The notes below the pieces were generated by a model that was not told the origin of the DNA, ran no database searches, and was given only the letters and a program-made list of their open reading frames with translations. Positions 20,235-29,062 of a DNA stretch of 64,000 nt are shown here, piece by piece. The DNA is from Scleromatobacter humisilvae (GTDB lineage Bacteria; Pseudomonadota; Gammaproteobacteria; Burkholderiales; Burkholderiaceae_C), in NCBI RefSeq assembly GCF_023231945.1, contig NZ_JAJLJH010000004.1, forward strand, positions 300,185 through 364,184, read 5' to 3'. Within the stretch, counting starts at the first letter, position 1, and each line of letters begins with the position of its first letter. A program made the translations under genes and the position numbers.

Positions 20235-20987
20235 CTACAGCGCGAACCGGTACGTCAGGCCCGCCATCCACTGGCGGTTGACCGGCTGTGCGCTGAAGCT
20301 GCGCTGCCAGCCGACGTCGAGGTCGAGGCCCGGTCGCGCCGTCCAGATCGCGCCGACCAGCAGCGAGCCCGGCAAGGCCTTGCGCGACGGATCGGGATCC
20401 TGGTCGAGCTCGCCGTCCGCCGTCAGGATCAGCTTCTCGTTGATCTGCTGCATCACCGCCGCCGACGCGTGGGCGACCGTCGCGCGCGTGCCGGGCGCGC
20501 GCGGCACGCGCGTGAGGCCGAGGTTGGCGTGCACGGTGGTCGGCGTGCCGTCCCAGGTGGCCACCAGCAGCGCGTGCTCGGACACGTCGCCGTGCGGCAT
20601 GCCCAGGCCCTTCTGGCTGGTCGGCGCGAGCACGCCGGCACGGATCGCGAACGACCACGGGTCGCTGCCCCAGAAGCGCCACTTGCCGTCGAAGTTGGTG
20701 TCGCCCAGGCCGGACTTCGACGACTGCCCCGGCGCGCGCAGCCACACGACCGACGGCTGCACGATGGCGTCGACGGTGGTCGCCAGGCCCACGGAGACCT
20801 GCGGCTGGTAGACCGTCAGCGTCGTCGAGTCGAAGCGCGCGCGCGACAGGCCGTTCTCGATCTCGACGTTGGCCGCGCCCTGGGTGCCGGTGTCCTCGGT
20901 CTGCAACGGGTGCGCGGCGAACGCGGCGAGCGGGAGGCCGAGTGCCAGCGTGAAGACGGAGAAATGCAGGCTTGCGCGCACGGCCAA
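20235..20987 (-). CDS. Outer-membrane beta-barrel protein (phenol MetA/transporter-like)
   Basis: 250 aa. Signal peptide (1-24, ends 'AAFAAHP'), then short amphipathic strands with regular Gly/aromatic alternation and a C-terminal 'MAGLTYRFAL' typical of outer-membrane barrels. It resembles the small 'MetA-pathway of phenol degradation' barrel family, from memory. The start appears to be TTG at 20987, since GAGGGA lies 7 bp upstream; an alternative is the GTG at 20981. Role unknown; a channel or adhesion role is possible. Convergent with the aldo-keto reductase, divergent from the PstS-like gene. Confidence 0.7.
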   Translation of the reverse strand: MAVRASLHFSVFTLALGLPLAAFAAHPLQTEDTGTQGAANVEIENGLSRARFDSTTLTVYQPQVSVGLATTVDAIVQPSVVWLRAPGQSSKSGLGDTNFDGKWRFWGSDPWSFAIRAGVLAPTSQKGLGMPHGDVSEHALLVATWDGTPTTVHANLGLTRVPRAPGTRATVAHASAAVMQQINEKLILTADGELDQDPDPSRKALPGSLLVGAIWTARPGLDLDVGWQRSFSAQPVNRQWMAGLTYRFAL

Positions 20988-21108
20988 GAGAAGTCCCTCA
21001 TCGGGCGGCCCGGACAGCCCTGGCCGCGCCGGGCAGTCTGCCGGCTCAAGGTGACAAGCCCGTGTCTCCTGTCACGCCGCCGCCATGCGAACTGGGGACA
21101 CTGCGCCC

Positions 21109-22098
21109 ATGAAGACTGCTGCCCGACTCTGGTTGACGCTGTCCCTGACGCTGGCCTGCGGCGCACGCGCAGCCGAACCCCTGCACGGCGCCGGCGCGAC
21201 GTTTCCGGCGCCGGTCTACGAAGCGTGGGCCGAGGCCTACGAGCAAGCGTCGGGCATGCGGGTGCGCTACGACCCGGTGGGTTCGGGCCTGGGCATCGAG
21301 ATGGCCACCAAGGGCCACGTCGACTTCGGCGCGACCGACGCGCCGCTGTCCGCCGACCAGCTCGCCGCCGCCGGCCTGCGGCAGTTTCCCGTCGTGGTCG
21401 GCGCGGTCGTGCCGGTCGTCAACATCGCCGGCATCGCGCCGGGCAGGCTGGTGCTGGACGCCTTCGCGATCAGCGCGATCTACCGCGGCGAGATCGTCAA
21501 CTGGCGCGATCCCGCGATCGCGAAGCTGAACCCCGGGCTGGCCCTGCCGGACGCGCGCATCACCGTCGTGCATCGCGCGGACGCGTCGGGCTCGACGTGG
21601 TTGTGGACGCATTGGCTGTCGGAGTCGGACCCGTTCTGGCAGCAGCAGATCGGCACGGGCTCGACGATCGCGTGGCCGGTCGGCGCCGAGGGACTCGGCA
21701 ACGAGGGCGTGGCGTCGCTGGTGCAGCGGACGCGGGCGGCGATCGGCTACGTGGCGTACGCGTATGCGCGCGAGCATCACTTGAGCGACGTGGCGTTGCC
21801 GTCGCATGACGGGCCCGTGGTGCGGGCGGGGCGCGGTGCGTTCGAGGCGGCGCTCGCGGGGGCGCATTGGCACTCGGTGGAGGATCTGGCGGGCAGCCTG
21901 ACGAACGGGCCGGGGGCGGGCAGTTGGCCGATCGTGGGGGCGAGCTATGTGCTGGTTCGCAGTTCCGGTGCGGCGGTTGAACGGGTGGATGCGTTCTTCG
22001 ATTGGGCGTTGACGTCGGGCTCGGGCGTTGCGAACGACCTGGGCTATGTGGCGCTGCCGCCGGATGTCGTGGCGCTCGTTCGTCGAGGAATGCGTTGA
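21109..22098 (+). CDS. PstS-like phosphate-binding periplasmic protein
   Basis: 329 aa. Signal peptide at 1-22 (ending 'GARAAEP'), then the PstS hallmark 'LHGAGATFPAPVYEAWAEAY', the 'GSGLGIEMATKGHVDFGATDAPL' phosphate-loop region, and 'VHRADASGSTWLWTHWLS'. The family binds phosphate and hands it to PstCAB. No pstCAB, phoU or phoB is adjacent. Start ATG 21109 puts the basic n-region of the signal peptide at the N-terminus; ATG 21085 would add a polar extension. Divergent from the barrel gene, convergent on the acyl-CoA ligase. Confidence 0.88.
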   Translation: MKTAARLWLTLSLTLACGARAAEPLHGAGATFPAPVYEAWAEAYEQASGMRVRYDPVGSGLGIEMATKGHVDFGATDAPLSADQLAAAGLRQFPVVVGAVVPVVNIAGIAPGRLVLDAFAISAIYRGEIVNWRDPAIAKLNPGLALPDARITVVHRADASGSTWLWTHWLSESDPFWQQQIGTGSTIAWPVGAEGLGNEGVASLVQRTRAAIGYVAYAYAREHHLSDVALPSHDGPVVRAGRGAFEAALAGAHWHSVEDLAGSLTNGPGAGSWPIVGASYVLVRSSGAAVERVDAFFDWALTSGSGVANDLGYVALPPDVVALVRRGMR

Positions 22099-22129
22099 GC
22101 TGGGCTTCGATCGCGGGGCGCGCGCGAGA

Positions 22130-23800
22130 TCATGCCGTCGTCGCCCGCCGCAGCTTCAGCTCCTCGATCATCTGGTCCCGCATCACGAACTTCTGCGCCT
22201 TGCCCGTCACCGTCATCGGCAGTTCGTCGACGAAGCGCACGTAGCGCGGCACCTTGTAGTGCGCGATCTGGTCGCGGCAGAAATCCTTGATCTCGTCCTC
22301 GACGCAGGCCTCGCCCGGCTTCAGCACGATCCAGGCACAGACCTCCTCGCCGTACTTCTCGTCAGGCACGCCGAAGACCTGCACCGACTGCACCTTCGGA
22401 TGGCGGAACAGGAACTCCTCGATCTCGCGCGGATAGACGTTCTCGCCGCCGCGGATCAGCATGTCCTTCACGCGGCCGACGATGTTGCAGTAGCCTTCCT
22501 CATCGATGGTCGCGAGGTCGCCGGTGTGCATCCAGCCGTCGACGACCGCCTGCCGCGTGCGCTCCTCGTCGCCCCAGTAGCCGGTCATCACCGAATAGCC
22601 CCTGGTGCACAGCTCGCCCTTCTCGCCCACCGGCACGATGTTGCCGTCGAGATCGATCACCTTGCATTCGAGGTGGGGCTGGACGCGGCCGACGGTGGTG
22701 GTGCGGCGATCGAGCGGGTCGCTCGTCGAGCTCTGGAACGACACCGGCGACGTCTCCGTCATGCCGTAGGCGATCGTCACCTCGCGCATGTGCATGCGCG
22801 AGACGACCTGCTTCATCGTCTCGATCGGGCACGGCGAGCCGGCCATGATGCCGGTGCGCAGCGACGTGAGGTCGAACTCGGCGAAGCGCGGATGGGCCAG
22901 TTCCGCGATGAACATCGTCGGCACGCCGTGCAGCGCGGTGCAGCGCTCGTCGGCGACGGCGGCGAGTGCGGCAGCCGGGTCGAAGACCTCGCCCGGGAAC
23001 ACCATCGCCGCGCCCGTCGACACCGATGCCAGCACCGCCAGCACCATGCCGAAGCAGTGATACAGCGGCACCGGGATGCACAGCGAGTCCTTCTCGTCGA
23101 AGTCCATCGCCATCGCGATGAAGCGGCCATTGTTGACCACGTTGTGGTGCGTCAGCGTGGCGCCCTTCGGGTTGCCCGTGGTGCCGCTGGTGAACTGGAT
23201 GTTGATCGCGTCGTGCGCGAGGCAGTCGGCGAAGGGCACGGGCTCGCCGCGGCCGCGCTGGAGCACGTCGGCGTAATTGAGCATGCCGGGCGTCTGGTCG
23301 CTCCCCATTCGGATGACGAATTCCAGCGCCGGCAGCCCGGGCCGGACCTTCTGCAGCATCTCCAGGTACATCGACGTCTTCAGGCGCTCCGCCGAGACGA
23401 TGGCGCGGCAGCCGGACACCTTCAGCGCGTACTCGAGTTCGGACAGCCGGTAGGCCGGGTTGATGTTGACCAGGATCAGCCCCATTCGCGCGGTGGCGAA
23501 CTGGGTCACCAGCCACTCGACGCGGTTGGGCGACCAGATGCCCACGCGGTCGCCCTTGGCCAGGCCCAGCCCGGCGAGGCCGGCGCCGAGGTCGTCGACC
23601 TCCTGCAGGAACTGGGCCCAGGTCCAGCGGATGCCCTGCTCGCGGAACACGACCGCGGGGCGATCCGGATACGCCTTCGCGGTGTCGGCCAGCAGGCCGT
23701 AGATGGTCGCGTTGGACAGCGGGATGTCCGTCCAGCCCGCCACGTGCGACCGGCCGTTGATCGGGAACTGGGGCGTGCCCTCGTTCGTTGCTGGGTTCAT
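22130..23800 (-). CDS. Fatty acyl-CoA synthetase (AMP-forming)
   Basis: 556 aa, ANL superfamily. The P-loop '[14 protein letters not shown]' (~200), 'YGMTETSPV' (~335), 'GWMHTGDLA' (~425) and the C-terminal catalytic Lys motif '[13 protein letters not shown]' (~535) are all present. It activates a carboxylic acid to acyl-AMP and then acyl-CoA; the sequence style is that of medium/long-chain fatty acyl-CoA synthetases. ATG 23800 has GGAG 6 bp upstream, better than ATG 23812. It stands alone; the next gene upstream on the same strand is 106 bp away (PagL). Confidence 0.93.
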   Translation of the reverse strand: MNPATNEGTPQFPINGRSHVAGWTDIPLSNATIYGLLADTAKAYPDRPAVVFREQGIRWTWAQFLQEVDDLGAGLAGLGLAKGDRVGIWSPNRVEWLVTQFATARMGLILVNINPAYRLSELEYALKVSGCRAIVSAERLKTSMYLEMLQKVRPGLPALEFVIRMGSDQTPGMLNYADVLQRGRGEPVPFADCLAHDAINIQFTSGTTGNPKGATLTHHNVVNNGRFIAMAMDFDEKDSLCIPVPLYHCFGMVLAVLASVSTGAAMVFPGEVFDPAAALAAVADERCTALHGVPTMFIAELAHPRFAEFDLTSLRTGIMAGSPCPIETMKQVVSRMHMREVTIAYGMTETSPVSFQSSTSDPLDRRTTTVGRVQPHLECKVIDLDGNIVPVGEKGELCTRGYSVMTGYWGDEERTRQAVVDGWMHTGDLATIDEEGYCNIVGRVKDMLIRGGENVYPREIEEFLFRHPKVQSVQVFGVPDEKYGEEVCAWIVLKPGEACVEDEIKDFCRDQIAHYKVPRYVRFVDELPMTVTGKAQKFVMRDQMIEELKLRRATTA

Positions 23801-23906
23801 CGCGGTCTCCATCTCGTTGCAGGCACCGCCGAGCTCGGCGACACATCGAAAACGAGAATAAACCAGCTTCGTGAAGGCGGGACTGCTCGGTTACGACGAG
23901 GCGTGT

Positions 23907-24482
23907 CTAGAACCAGTGCATGTAACGCAGCTGGAACCAGTTCTCGCCGGAGTTGGGGTTCCTGTAGCCCCCGTTCGAATAGTGCTCGGCGCGCAGTTCG
24001 ATCTCGTCGCGGCCCTCGTCGCCGAACTTGCGGCCCAGGCCGACGTGGTCGCCGAAGTTGAACTCGGTCGAGAAGCGGCGCCGGTCGGTCTTCCAGGCCG
24101 GCGCGACGACGTCGGCTCCGATGCCCAGTTCCATGTACCAGTGCTCCCAGGCCTCGGGCTGGTAGCGGATCACCGGCGTCACGCCGACCTGCGTGGAACA
24201 TGCGTGGTAGCGCTCGCCCTGGCGGCGGTGGCAGGCCCACTCGCCGATCGACGTCTCGAGGTAGCCGCTCGCGTTGCCCGCGCCCCACTTCGAGGGCTGG
24301 ACCCACGTCCACGCGATGCCGGCGACCGCGGAGCGCGAGTCGTCCGAGATTCCGCCCTCGATGAAGATGCCGTACGGCGAGGTCAGCTCCTTCGCGCCCG
24401 ACGCGGCCGGCGCCAGCATGCTGGCGGCGAACATCAGACTCAGGGCGACTCGCCCGCGCGCGTTGTTGGTCGACTGCCCCAA
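23907..24482 (-). CDS. pagL: PagL-type lipid A 3-O-deacylase (acyloxyacyl hydrolase family)
   Basis: 191 aa. Signal peptide (ends near 'APAASGA'), then an eight-strand barrel. The C-terminal 'EHYSNGGYRNPNSGENW' carries the PagL catalytic His (167), Ser (169) and Glu (180). The family removes the 3-O acyl chain of lipid A in the outer membrane. The start is judged to be TTG at 24482: AAGGAG (24490-24495) lies exactly 7 bp upstream and the signal peptide follows, while the GTG at 24548 would give a long polar leader. The protein ends 'RYMHWF', an outer-membrane-type C-terminus. Separate from tatD by 76 bp. Confidence 0.88.
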   Translation of the reverse strand: MGQSTNNARGRVALSLMFAASMLAPAASGAKELTSPYGIFIEGGISDDSRSAVAGIAWTWVQPSKWGAGNASGYLETSIGEWACHRRQGERYHACSTQVGVTPVIRYQPEAWEHWYMELGIGADVVAPAWKTDRRRFSTEFNFGDHVGLGRKFGDEGRDEIELRAEHYSNGGYRNPNSGENWFQLRYMHWF

Positions 24483-24558
24483 GATCGCACTCCTTGTGGT
24501 GACCCCCGACACAACGCAGACCCGGCCAGGCGACGAGCGGCAAATCACGTTCCCATCG

Positions 24559-25335
24559 TCACTCCGGCAGCTTGAACAGGCGCCGGCTGTTGGCCGTGGC
24601 CTGCGCCGACAACGCCGCCGCGTCCATGCCCTTCAACTCGGCCACCGCCCTGGCGACGAAGGGCAGCAGCGCGGGCTCGTTGTACGGCCGCGTCTTGCCC
24701 GCGTTCTTCGGGCGCAGATAGGGCGCGTCGGTCTCCAGGTGCAGGCGGTCGGCGGGGATCACGCGCAGGGCGTCGCGCAGCGCCGAGCCGCGCGTGGCAT
24801 CGGTCACCCAGCCGGTGATGCCGATGTCGAAGCCCAGCGCGAGGAAGGCCTCGGCCTCGGCAGCACCGTCGGTGAAGCAGTGGACGACGCCGTGCGCGCC
24901 GGCCGCGGCAGCGTCGCGCAGCATCGCCGCGAAGTCGTCGAAGGCGTCGCGGCAGTGCAGGAACAGCGGCTTGCCCGTGCGCACGGCGGCGGCGATCTGG
25001 GCCTCGAAGGCCGCGCGCTGCTCGTGCATCGGCGAGAACATGCGGTTGTAGTCGAGGCCGCATTCGCCGACGGCCACGACGCGCTCGTCCGCCCACATCG
25101 CCTCGAAAGCCGCGATGGACGCCGCATCCCAGTGCTTCGCGTCGTGCGGGTGCACGCCCGCCGTCGCCCACACGCGCTCGTGCGAGCCTGCGAAGGCCAG
25201 CGCGAGCTCGCTGGCGTGCAGCGAGGTGCCGGTGGCCAGGATGTGCGTGACGCCCGCGGCCGCCGCGCGCGCGAGCAGTTCGGGCGCAAGGCCCTTGAGC
25301 TGCGAGGAATGGAAGTTGACGCCGATGTCGATCAT
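24559..25335 (-). CDS. tatD: TatD-family metal-dependent DNase
   Basis: 258 aa amidohydrolase-like TIM barrel. The N-terminus 'MIDIGVNFHSSQ' is the true-TatD form (E. coli TatD has 'DIGVNLTSSQ'), not the 'DTHCH' form of YcfH/YjjV. Metal ligands appear in 'VAVGECGLDYNR' (Glu), 'FLHCRDAF', 'VVHCFTD' and 'ETDAPYL' (Asp). Family role: Mg-dependent 3'-5' exonuclease in DNA repair and quality control. ATG 25335 fits the domain start. It is followed after 76 bp by pagL and preceded by the aldehyde dehydrogenase gene 38 bp upstream. Confidence 0.94.
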   Translation of the reverse strand: MIDIGVNFHSSQLKGLAPELLARAAAAGVTHILATGTSLHASELALAFAGSHERVWATAGVHPHDAKHWDAASIAAFEAMWADERVVAVGECGLDYNRMFSPMHEQRAAFEAQIAAAVRTGKPLFLHCRDAFDDFAAMLRDAAAAGAHGVVHCFTDGAAEAEAFLALGFDIGITGWVTDATRGSALRDALRVIPADRLHLETDAPYLRPKNAGKTRPYNEPALLPFVARAVAELKGMDAAALSAQATANSRRLFKLPE

Positions 25336-25373
25336 GCCGCGATTGTCTCAGCGCGGCATGTCGACCCGCGCGG

Positions 25374-26825
25374 TCAGACGCCCAGGATCGAGACCGCCTT
25401 CGTCACGAGGTAGGGCTCGAGCGCTTCCGGACCGCCTTCGGTGCCGTAGCCCGAATCCTTGACGCCGCCGAACGGCATCTCGGGCGACGGCGTGGCCGGC
25501 TGGTTCACCCACAGCATGCCCAGCTCCAGCCGCTGGCCCAGGATGTGCGCGGTCTTGATCGACTTGGTGAACGCATAACCGGCCAGTCCGTAGGGCAGGC
25601 GGTTGGCTTCGGCGATCGCCTCGTCCAGCGTGTCGAACGCGCGCACCGCGGCGACCGGGCCGAAGGGCTCGTTGTTGAACACGTCGGCGTCCAGCGGCAC
25701 GTCGGTGAGCACCGTCGGCGCGAAGAAGTTGCCCGTGCTGCCGACGCGCTCGCCGCCGGTGGCGATCCTGGCGCCCTTGGCGCGCGCGTCCTCCATCACC
25801 TTGGCCATCGCGGTGATGCGCCGGCTGTTGGCGAGCGGGCCGAGGTTGGTGCCGGCCTCGAGGCCGTCGCCCAGCTTCAGGCCCTGCGCGTGCTTGACCA
25901 GCGCCGCCGCGAACTCGTCGCGCAGGCTGCTGTGCACGAGGAAGCGGGTCGGCGAGATGCAGACCTGGCCGGCGTTGCGGAACTTGGCCGCGCCGGCGGC
26001 CTTGACGGCCAGCGCGACGTCGGCGTCCTCCGCGACGATGACCGGCGCATGGCCGCCCAGCTCCATCGTCACGCGCTTCATGTGCTGGCCGGCCAGCGCC
26101 GCCAGCTGCTTGCCGACCGGCGTCGAGCCGGTGAACGTGACCTTGCGGATGATCGGGCTCGTGATCAGGTGGTTCGAGATCTCGGCCGGGTCGCCGAAGA
26201 CCAGGCCCACCACGCCGGCCGGCACGCCGGCGTCGACGAAGGTCTGAAGCAGCGCGGCGGGCGAGGCCGGCGTCTCTTCCGGCGCCTTGCACAGGAACGA
26301 GCAGCCGGTGGCCAGCGCCGCGCCCAGCTTGCGCACGATCTGGTTGATCGGGAAGTTCCACGGCGTGAACGCGGCGACGGGGCCCACCGGCTCCTTCAGC
26401 ACGAGCTGCTGCGCGGCCAGGTTGCGCGACGGCACGATGCGGCCGTAGACGCGCATGCCCTCGTCGGCAAACCACTCGATGATGCTGGCGCCGGCCACGA
26501 TCTCGACCTTGGCTTCGGCGAGCGGCTTGCCCTGCTCCTGCACCATGACGCGCGCGATCGCGTCGGCGCGCTCGCGCAGCAGGCCGGCGGCCTTGCGCAT
26601 CATCGCGGCGCGATCGGCCGCGGGGATGTTGCGCCACTTGTCGAAGCCGGACTGCGCGGCCGCGAGCGCGGCGTCGAGATCGGCGATGCTCGCGTGCGCG
26701 ACGTGGCCGATCGTCTGGCCGGTGGCCGGGTTGGCGACGGCGATCTTCTTGCCGCCGGTGGCGTCGCGCCACTCGCCGGCGATCAGCAGGCGGGTGTCGG
26801 GATAGGAGGAGGTGGTCTCGGTCAT
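25374..26825 (-). CDS. NAD(P)-dependent succinate-semialdehyde-type dehydrogenase
   Basis: 483 aa ALDH. Catalytic Cys 289 in '[13 protein letters not shown]', general-base Glu 255 in 'TMELGGHAP', oxyanion Asn in 'TPWNFPINQ', and NAD-binding 'FTGSTPVGK'. The 'GQVCISPTR' and '[13 protein letters not shown]' segments are typical of GabD/SSADH. Some related enzymes oxidise other semialdehydes. It is not the CoA-acylating MmsA/IolA needed for the inositol locus. ATG 26825 gives a normal N-terminus. Divergent from an unrecognised gene across 199 bp. Confidence 0.9.
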   Translation of the reverse strand: MTETTSSYPDTRLLIAGEWRDATGGKKIAVANPATGQTIGHVAHASIADLDAALAAAQSGFDKWRNIPAADRAAMMRKAAGLLRERADAIARVMVQEQGKPLAEAKVEIVAGASIIEWFADEGMRVYGRIVPSRNLAAQQLVLKEPVGPVAAFTPWNFPINQIVRKLGAALATGCSFLCKAPEETPASPAALLQTFVDAGVPAGVVGLVFGDPAEISNHLITSPIIRKVTFTGSTPVGKQLAALAGQHMKRVTMELGGHAPVIVAEDADVALAVKAAGAAKFRNAGQVCISPTRFLVHSSLRDEFAAALVKHAQGLKLGDGLEAGTNLGPLANSRRITAMAKVMEDARAKGARIATGGERVGSTGNFFAPTVLTDVPLDADVFNNEPFGPVAAVRAFDTLDEAIAEANRLPYGLAGYAFTKSIKTAHILGQRLELGMLWVNQPATPSPEMPFGGVKDSGYGTEGGPEALEPYLVTKAVSILGV

Positions 26826-27024
26826 TGGCAGGGTTCCGGGTCAGATGGATCCCCCAAGGTTACCTCCGCGCCAAAGGCCTTGCGGTCCCGCCCGGCAAGT
26901 GCGTGCATTCGTCATCGATCCATGCCTGTTCGCGGATAGCTCGGCCGGATCCGCAGGGCCGAGCGCATAGACTGGCGCCCCCTGCCGTTTCCTCGCCGCC
27001 CGACACCGGACCAGCCCCCCGCCG

Positions 27025-28203
27025 ATGACACTCGCCGCCGACCTCCAGAAGCTCATCGAGCAATCCTGCCACACCGCATGGTCGCAGTTCGACTGGATCA
27101 GGAGCAACGCCGCGCTCTATGGCCTGTCGCGCCGCACGACCGACAAGTGGACGATGCCCGGCGAGCCCGCATTCGTCTCGATGCTCGCCGACTCGCCGCT
27201 GCTGCGCCGCAGGCTGGCGAAGGCGGTGCAGTCCGGCCTGGCGCCCGAGCTCTGCAAGGGCAGCCCGCTGGTCTCGGGCGTCTTCCATGCGCATCCGCCC
27301 AGGGTGCGCTTCGGCAAGAGCGCGTCGCAGGTGGAACTCGCCGACCTGCTGCTGGTGCGCCACCATTTCCAGACCGGCCAGACGCGCCCGGAGGGTCGCG
27401 CGCTGCTGCTGCAGGCCCGCGCATCGACCACGCCGCGCACCGGCCGCCTGACCGGCCGCGACGCGCATCGCTTCGACCTCCAGGCCGACTGGTCGACGCC
27501 CTTCGCGTTTCCCAACGGCGACATCGGCCCGCCGCCGGTCGGCGACAAGTGGATCCTCGGCCCGGGCCCGGCGCCGCATCCGGTCACCAGCGTCTACGGC
27601 ATCGTCTCCAGCCAGCGCTCGTGCAAGGGCCAGAAGTTTCCCGACAACTGCCCCTGGGCCGTGGGCGGCGCGCTGCCGCCCGAGCCGGGGCACGGGCGCG
27701 AATCGCGCGGCACGCTGAGCCTGGCCGCCGCGCTGGCCGGCCTCGTGAGCGGCGCGCACGGCCGGCCGTGGCACGTCGACGCCCCGCCGGAGGACCACTG
27801 GTCGCACCTCGTCCGGCAATTGCTGGAGCGCTCGATTCCGTTCGAGCACCAGGTGCAGCGCGTCGGCGGCGTCGACCTGCCCAGGCGGCGCGCCGCGCTG
27901 GCGTTCATCCAGTCGTTCCTGTCGGTCGAGGTCAACGCCAAGCTCACGTCCACCATCGACCGCGAGCAGAGCTTCGAGGCCTACGTCGACGAGCTGATCG
28001 CGAGCGTCGACAGCGTCGGCCGGCAGGCGCACGAGTGGGCCTCGGCCAACAAGGCCACCGACGATCCGCCCGCGCCGCGCACGGCGCCGGACGGGCCGCC
28101 CGGCGGCGTCTCGGTGCTCTACATCGCCACCTTCGGCGACGCGCCGCTGGCCGAGGCGAAGGCCGACTGGATCCCGCTGCCCGAGGCCGCCGCGCACGCC
28201 TGA
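27025..28203 (+). CDS. Unrecognised 392-aa protein, possible PD-(D/E)XK-like core
   Basis: 392 aa, soluble, no signal peptide. I do not recognise a family. Noticed: 'VELADLLLVRHHF' followed ~15 residues later by 'GRALLLQARAS' (about 99-132), the spacing and hydrophobic pattern of the E/D...D...(E/Q)xK core of PD-(D/E)XK nucleases, but with Arg where Lys is usual. The middle has Gly/Pro-rich 'GDIGPPPVGDKWILGPGP' and a second half with 'SVYGIVSSQRSC'. The C-terminus is acidic and Pro-rich. Starts right after a 199-bp divergent region; GST gene follows after 59 bp. Function cannot be assigned. Confidence 0.75.
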   Translation: MTLAADLQKLIEQSCHTAWSQFDWIRSNAALYGLSRRTTDKWTMPGEPAFVSMLADSPLLRRRLAKAVQSGLAPELCKGSPLVSGVFHAHPPRVRFGKSASQVELADLLLVRHHFQTGQTRPEGRALLLQARASTTPRTGRLTGRDAHRFDLQADWSTPFAFPNGDIGPPPVGDKWILGPGPAPHPVTSVYGIVSSQRSCKGQKFPDNCPWAVGGALPPEPGHGRESRGTLSLAAALAGLVSGAHGRPWHVDAPPEDHWSHLVRQLLERSIPFEHQVQRVGGVDLPRRRAALAFIQSFLSVEVNAKLTSTIDREQSFEAYVDELIASVDSVGRQAHEWASANKATDDPPAPRTAPDGPPGGVSVLYIATFGDAPLAEAKADWIPLPEAAAHA

Positions 28204-28262
28204 GCGCGCGAGGGCGCGTCGATTGCCGCCCGGTCGGTTCCGCCACTCGACCCCAGGCCGCC

Positions 28263-28964
28263 ATGTCCGACTACGCGCTCTATTACTGGCAGATGCCCTT
28301 CCGCGGCCAGTTCATCCGCGCCATCCTCGCGTGGGCCGGCCAGCGCTGGGACGAGTTCGACGACGGCATCGTGGGCAAGACGATGGAGGCCAACGTCGGC
28401 AAGCAGGCGATCCCGTTCAAGGGGCCACCGATGCTCGTCGACAGGCGCAGCGACTTCGCGCTCGCGCAGATGCCGGCCATCGCGTACTGGCTCGGCGAGA
28501 AGCACGGGCTGCTGCCCGCGAGCGTCGACGGCAAGGCGCTGACGCTGAAGGTCGTCAACGACGCCAACGACATCATCGACGAGCTGAGCCAGGACGGCGG
28601 CAAGCAGATGTGGACGCCACGGCGCTGGAAGGCGTTCCGGCCGCGGCTGAAGCGCTGGATGGCGATCTTCGAGGAGACCGGCCTCCGCCATGGGCTCACC
28701 GCCGACGCGGGCCACCTGCTGGGCGGCAAGGCCGGTGTGGCCGACATCGTCACGGCCACGCTGTGGAGCACGGCCGGCGAACGCTTCCCGGCCATCGGCG
28801 AGATGCTGGACGACGAAGCCCCCGCGATCGCGGGACTCACCGGGCGCCTGGTGTCCGAGCCGGCGCTGGCCAACCTGGCCAGGGTGTCCTGGGAGCAGTT
28901 CGGCGACAGCTACTGCGGCGGCGAGATCGAGAAATCCATGAAGCGCGTCATCAACGCGAGGTAG
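28263..28964 (+). CDS. Glutathione S-transferase family protein
   Basis: 233 aa. N-terminal thioredoxin-like half begins 'YALYYWQMPFRGQFIRAIL' and contains 'GPPMLVDRRSDFALAQMPAIAYWL', the GSH gamma-glutamyl-binding 'Q-S/M' turn of the fold. The C-terminal half is all-helical, with 'LLGGKAGVADIV' matching the N-capping box region of GSTs. The catalytic Tyr/Ser at the N-terminus is not certain. Conjugation, peroxidase or isomerase roles are all possible. ATG 28263; 46 bp before the palindrome that heads the efflux operon. Confidence 0.8.
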   Translation: MSDYALYYWQMPFRGQFIRAILAWAGQRWDEFDDGIVGKTMEANVGKQAIPFKGPPMLVDRRSDFALAQMPAIAYWLGEKHGLLPASVDGKALTLKVVNDANDIIDELSQDGGKQMWTPRRWKAFRPRLKRWMAIFEETGLRHGLTADAGHLLGGKAGVADIVTATLWSTAGERFPAIGEMLDDEAPAIAGLTGRLVSEPALANLARVSWEQFGDSYCGGEIEKSMKRVINAR

Positions 28965-29010
28965 CCGCGGCCAGGCCGGCGGCCCGGGATACCCGACCCG
29001 CGCGCATTGG

Positions 29011-29040
29011 TATGACGTTCATAATATTATGAACGTCATA
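29011..29040. promoter_or_regulatory. Perfect 30-bp palindrome, likely TetR operator of the efflux operon
   Basis: Half-site TATGACGTTCATAAT mirrored without mismatch, in an otherwise GC-rich gap, 22 bp before the emrA-like start. Dyads of this size are typical TetR-family operators, and a tetR gene closes the operon it precedes. Binding is inferred. Confidence 0.75.
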
Positions 29041-29062
29041 GCAATGTCGAACAGGTGCACCC

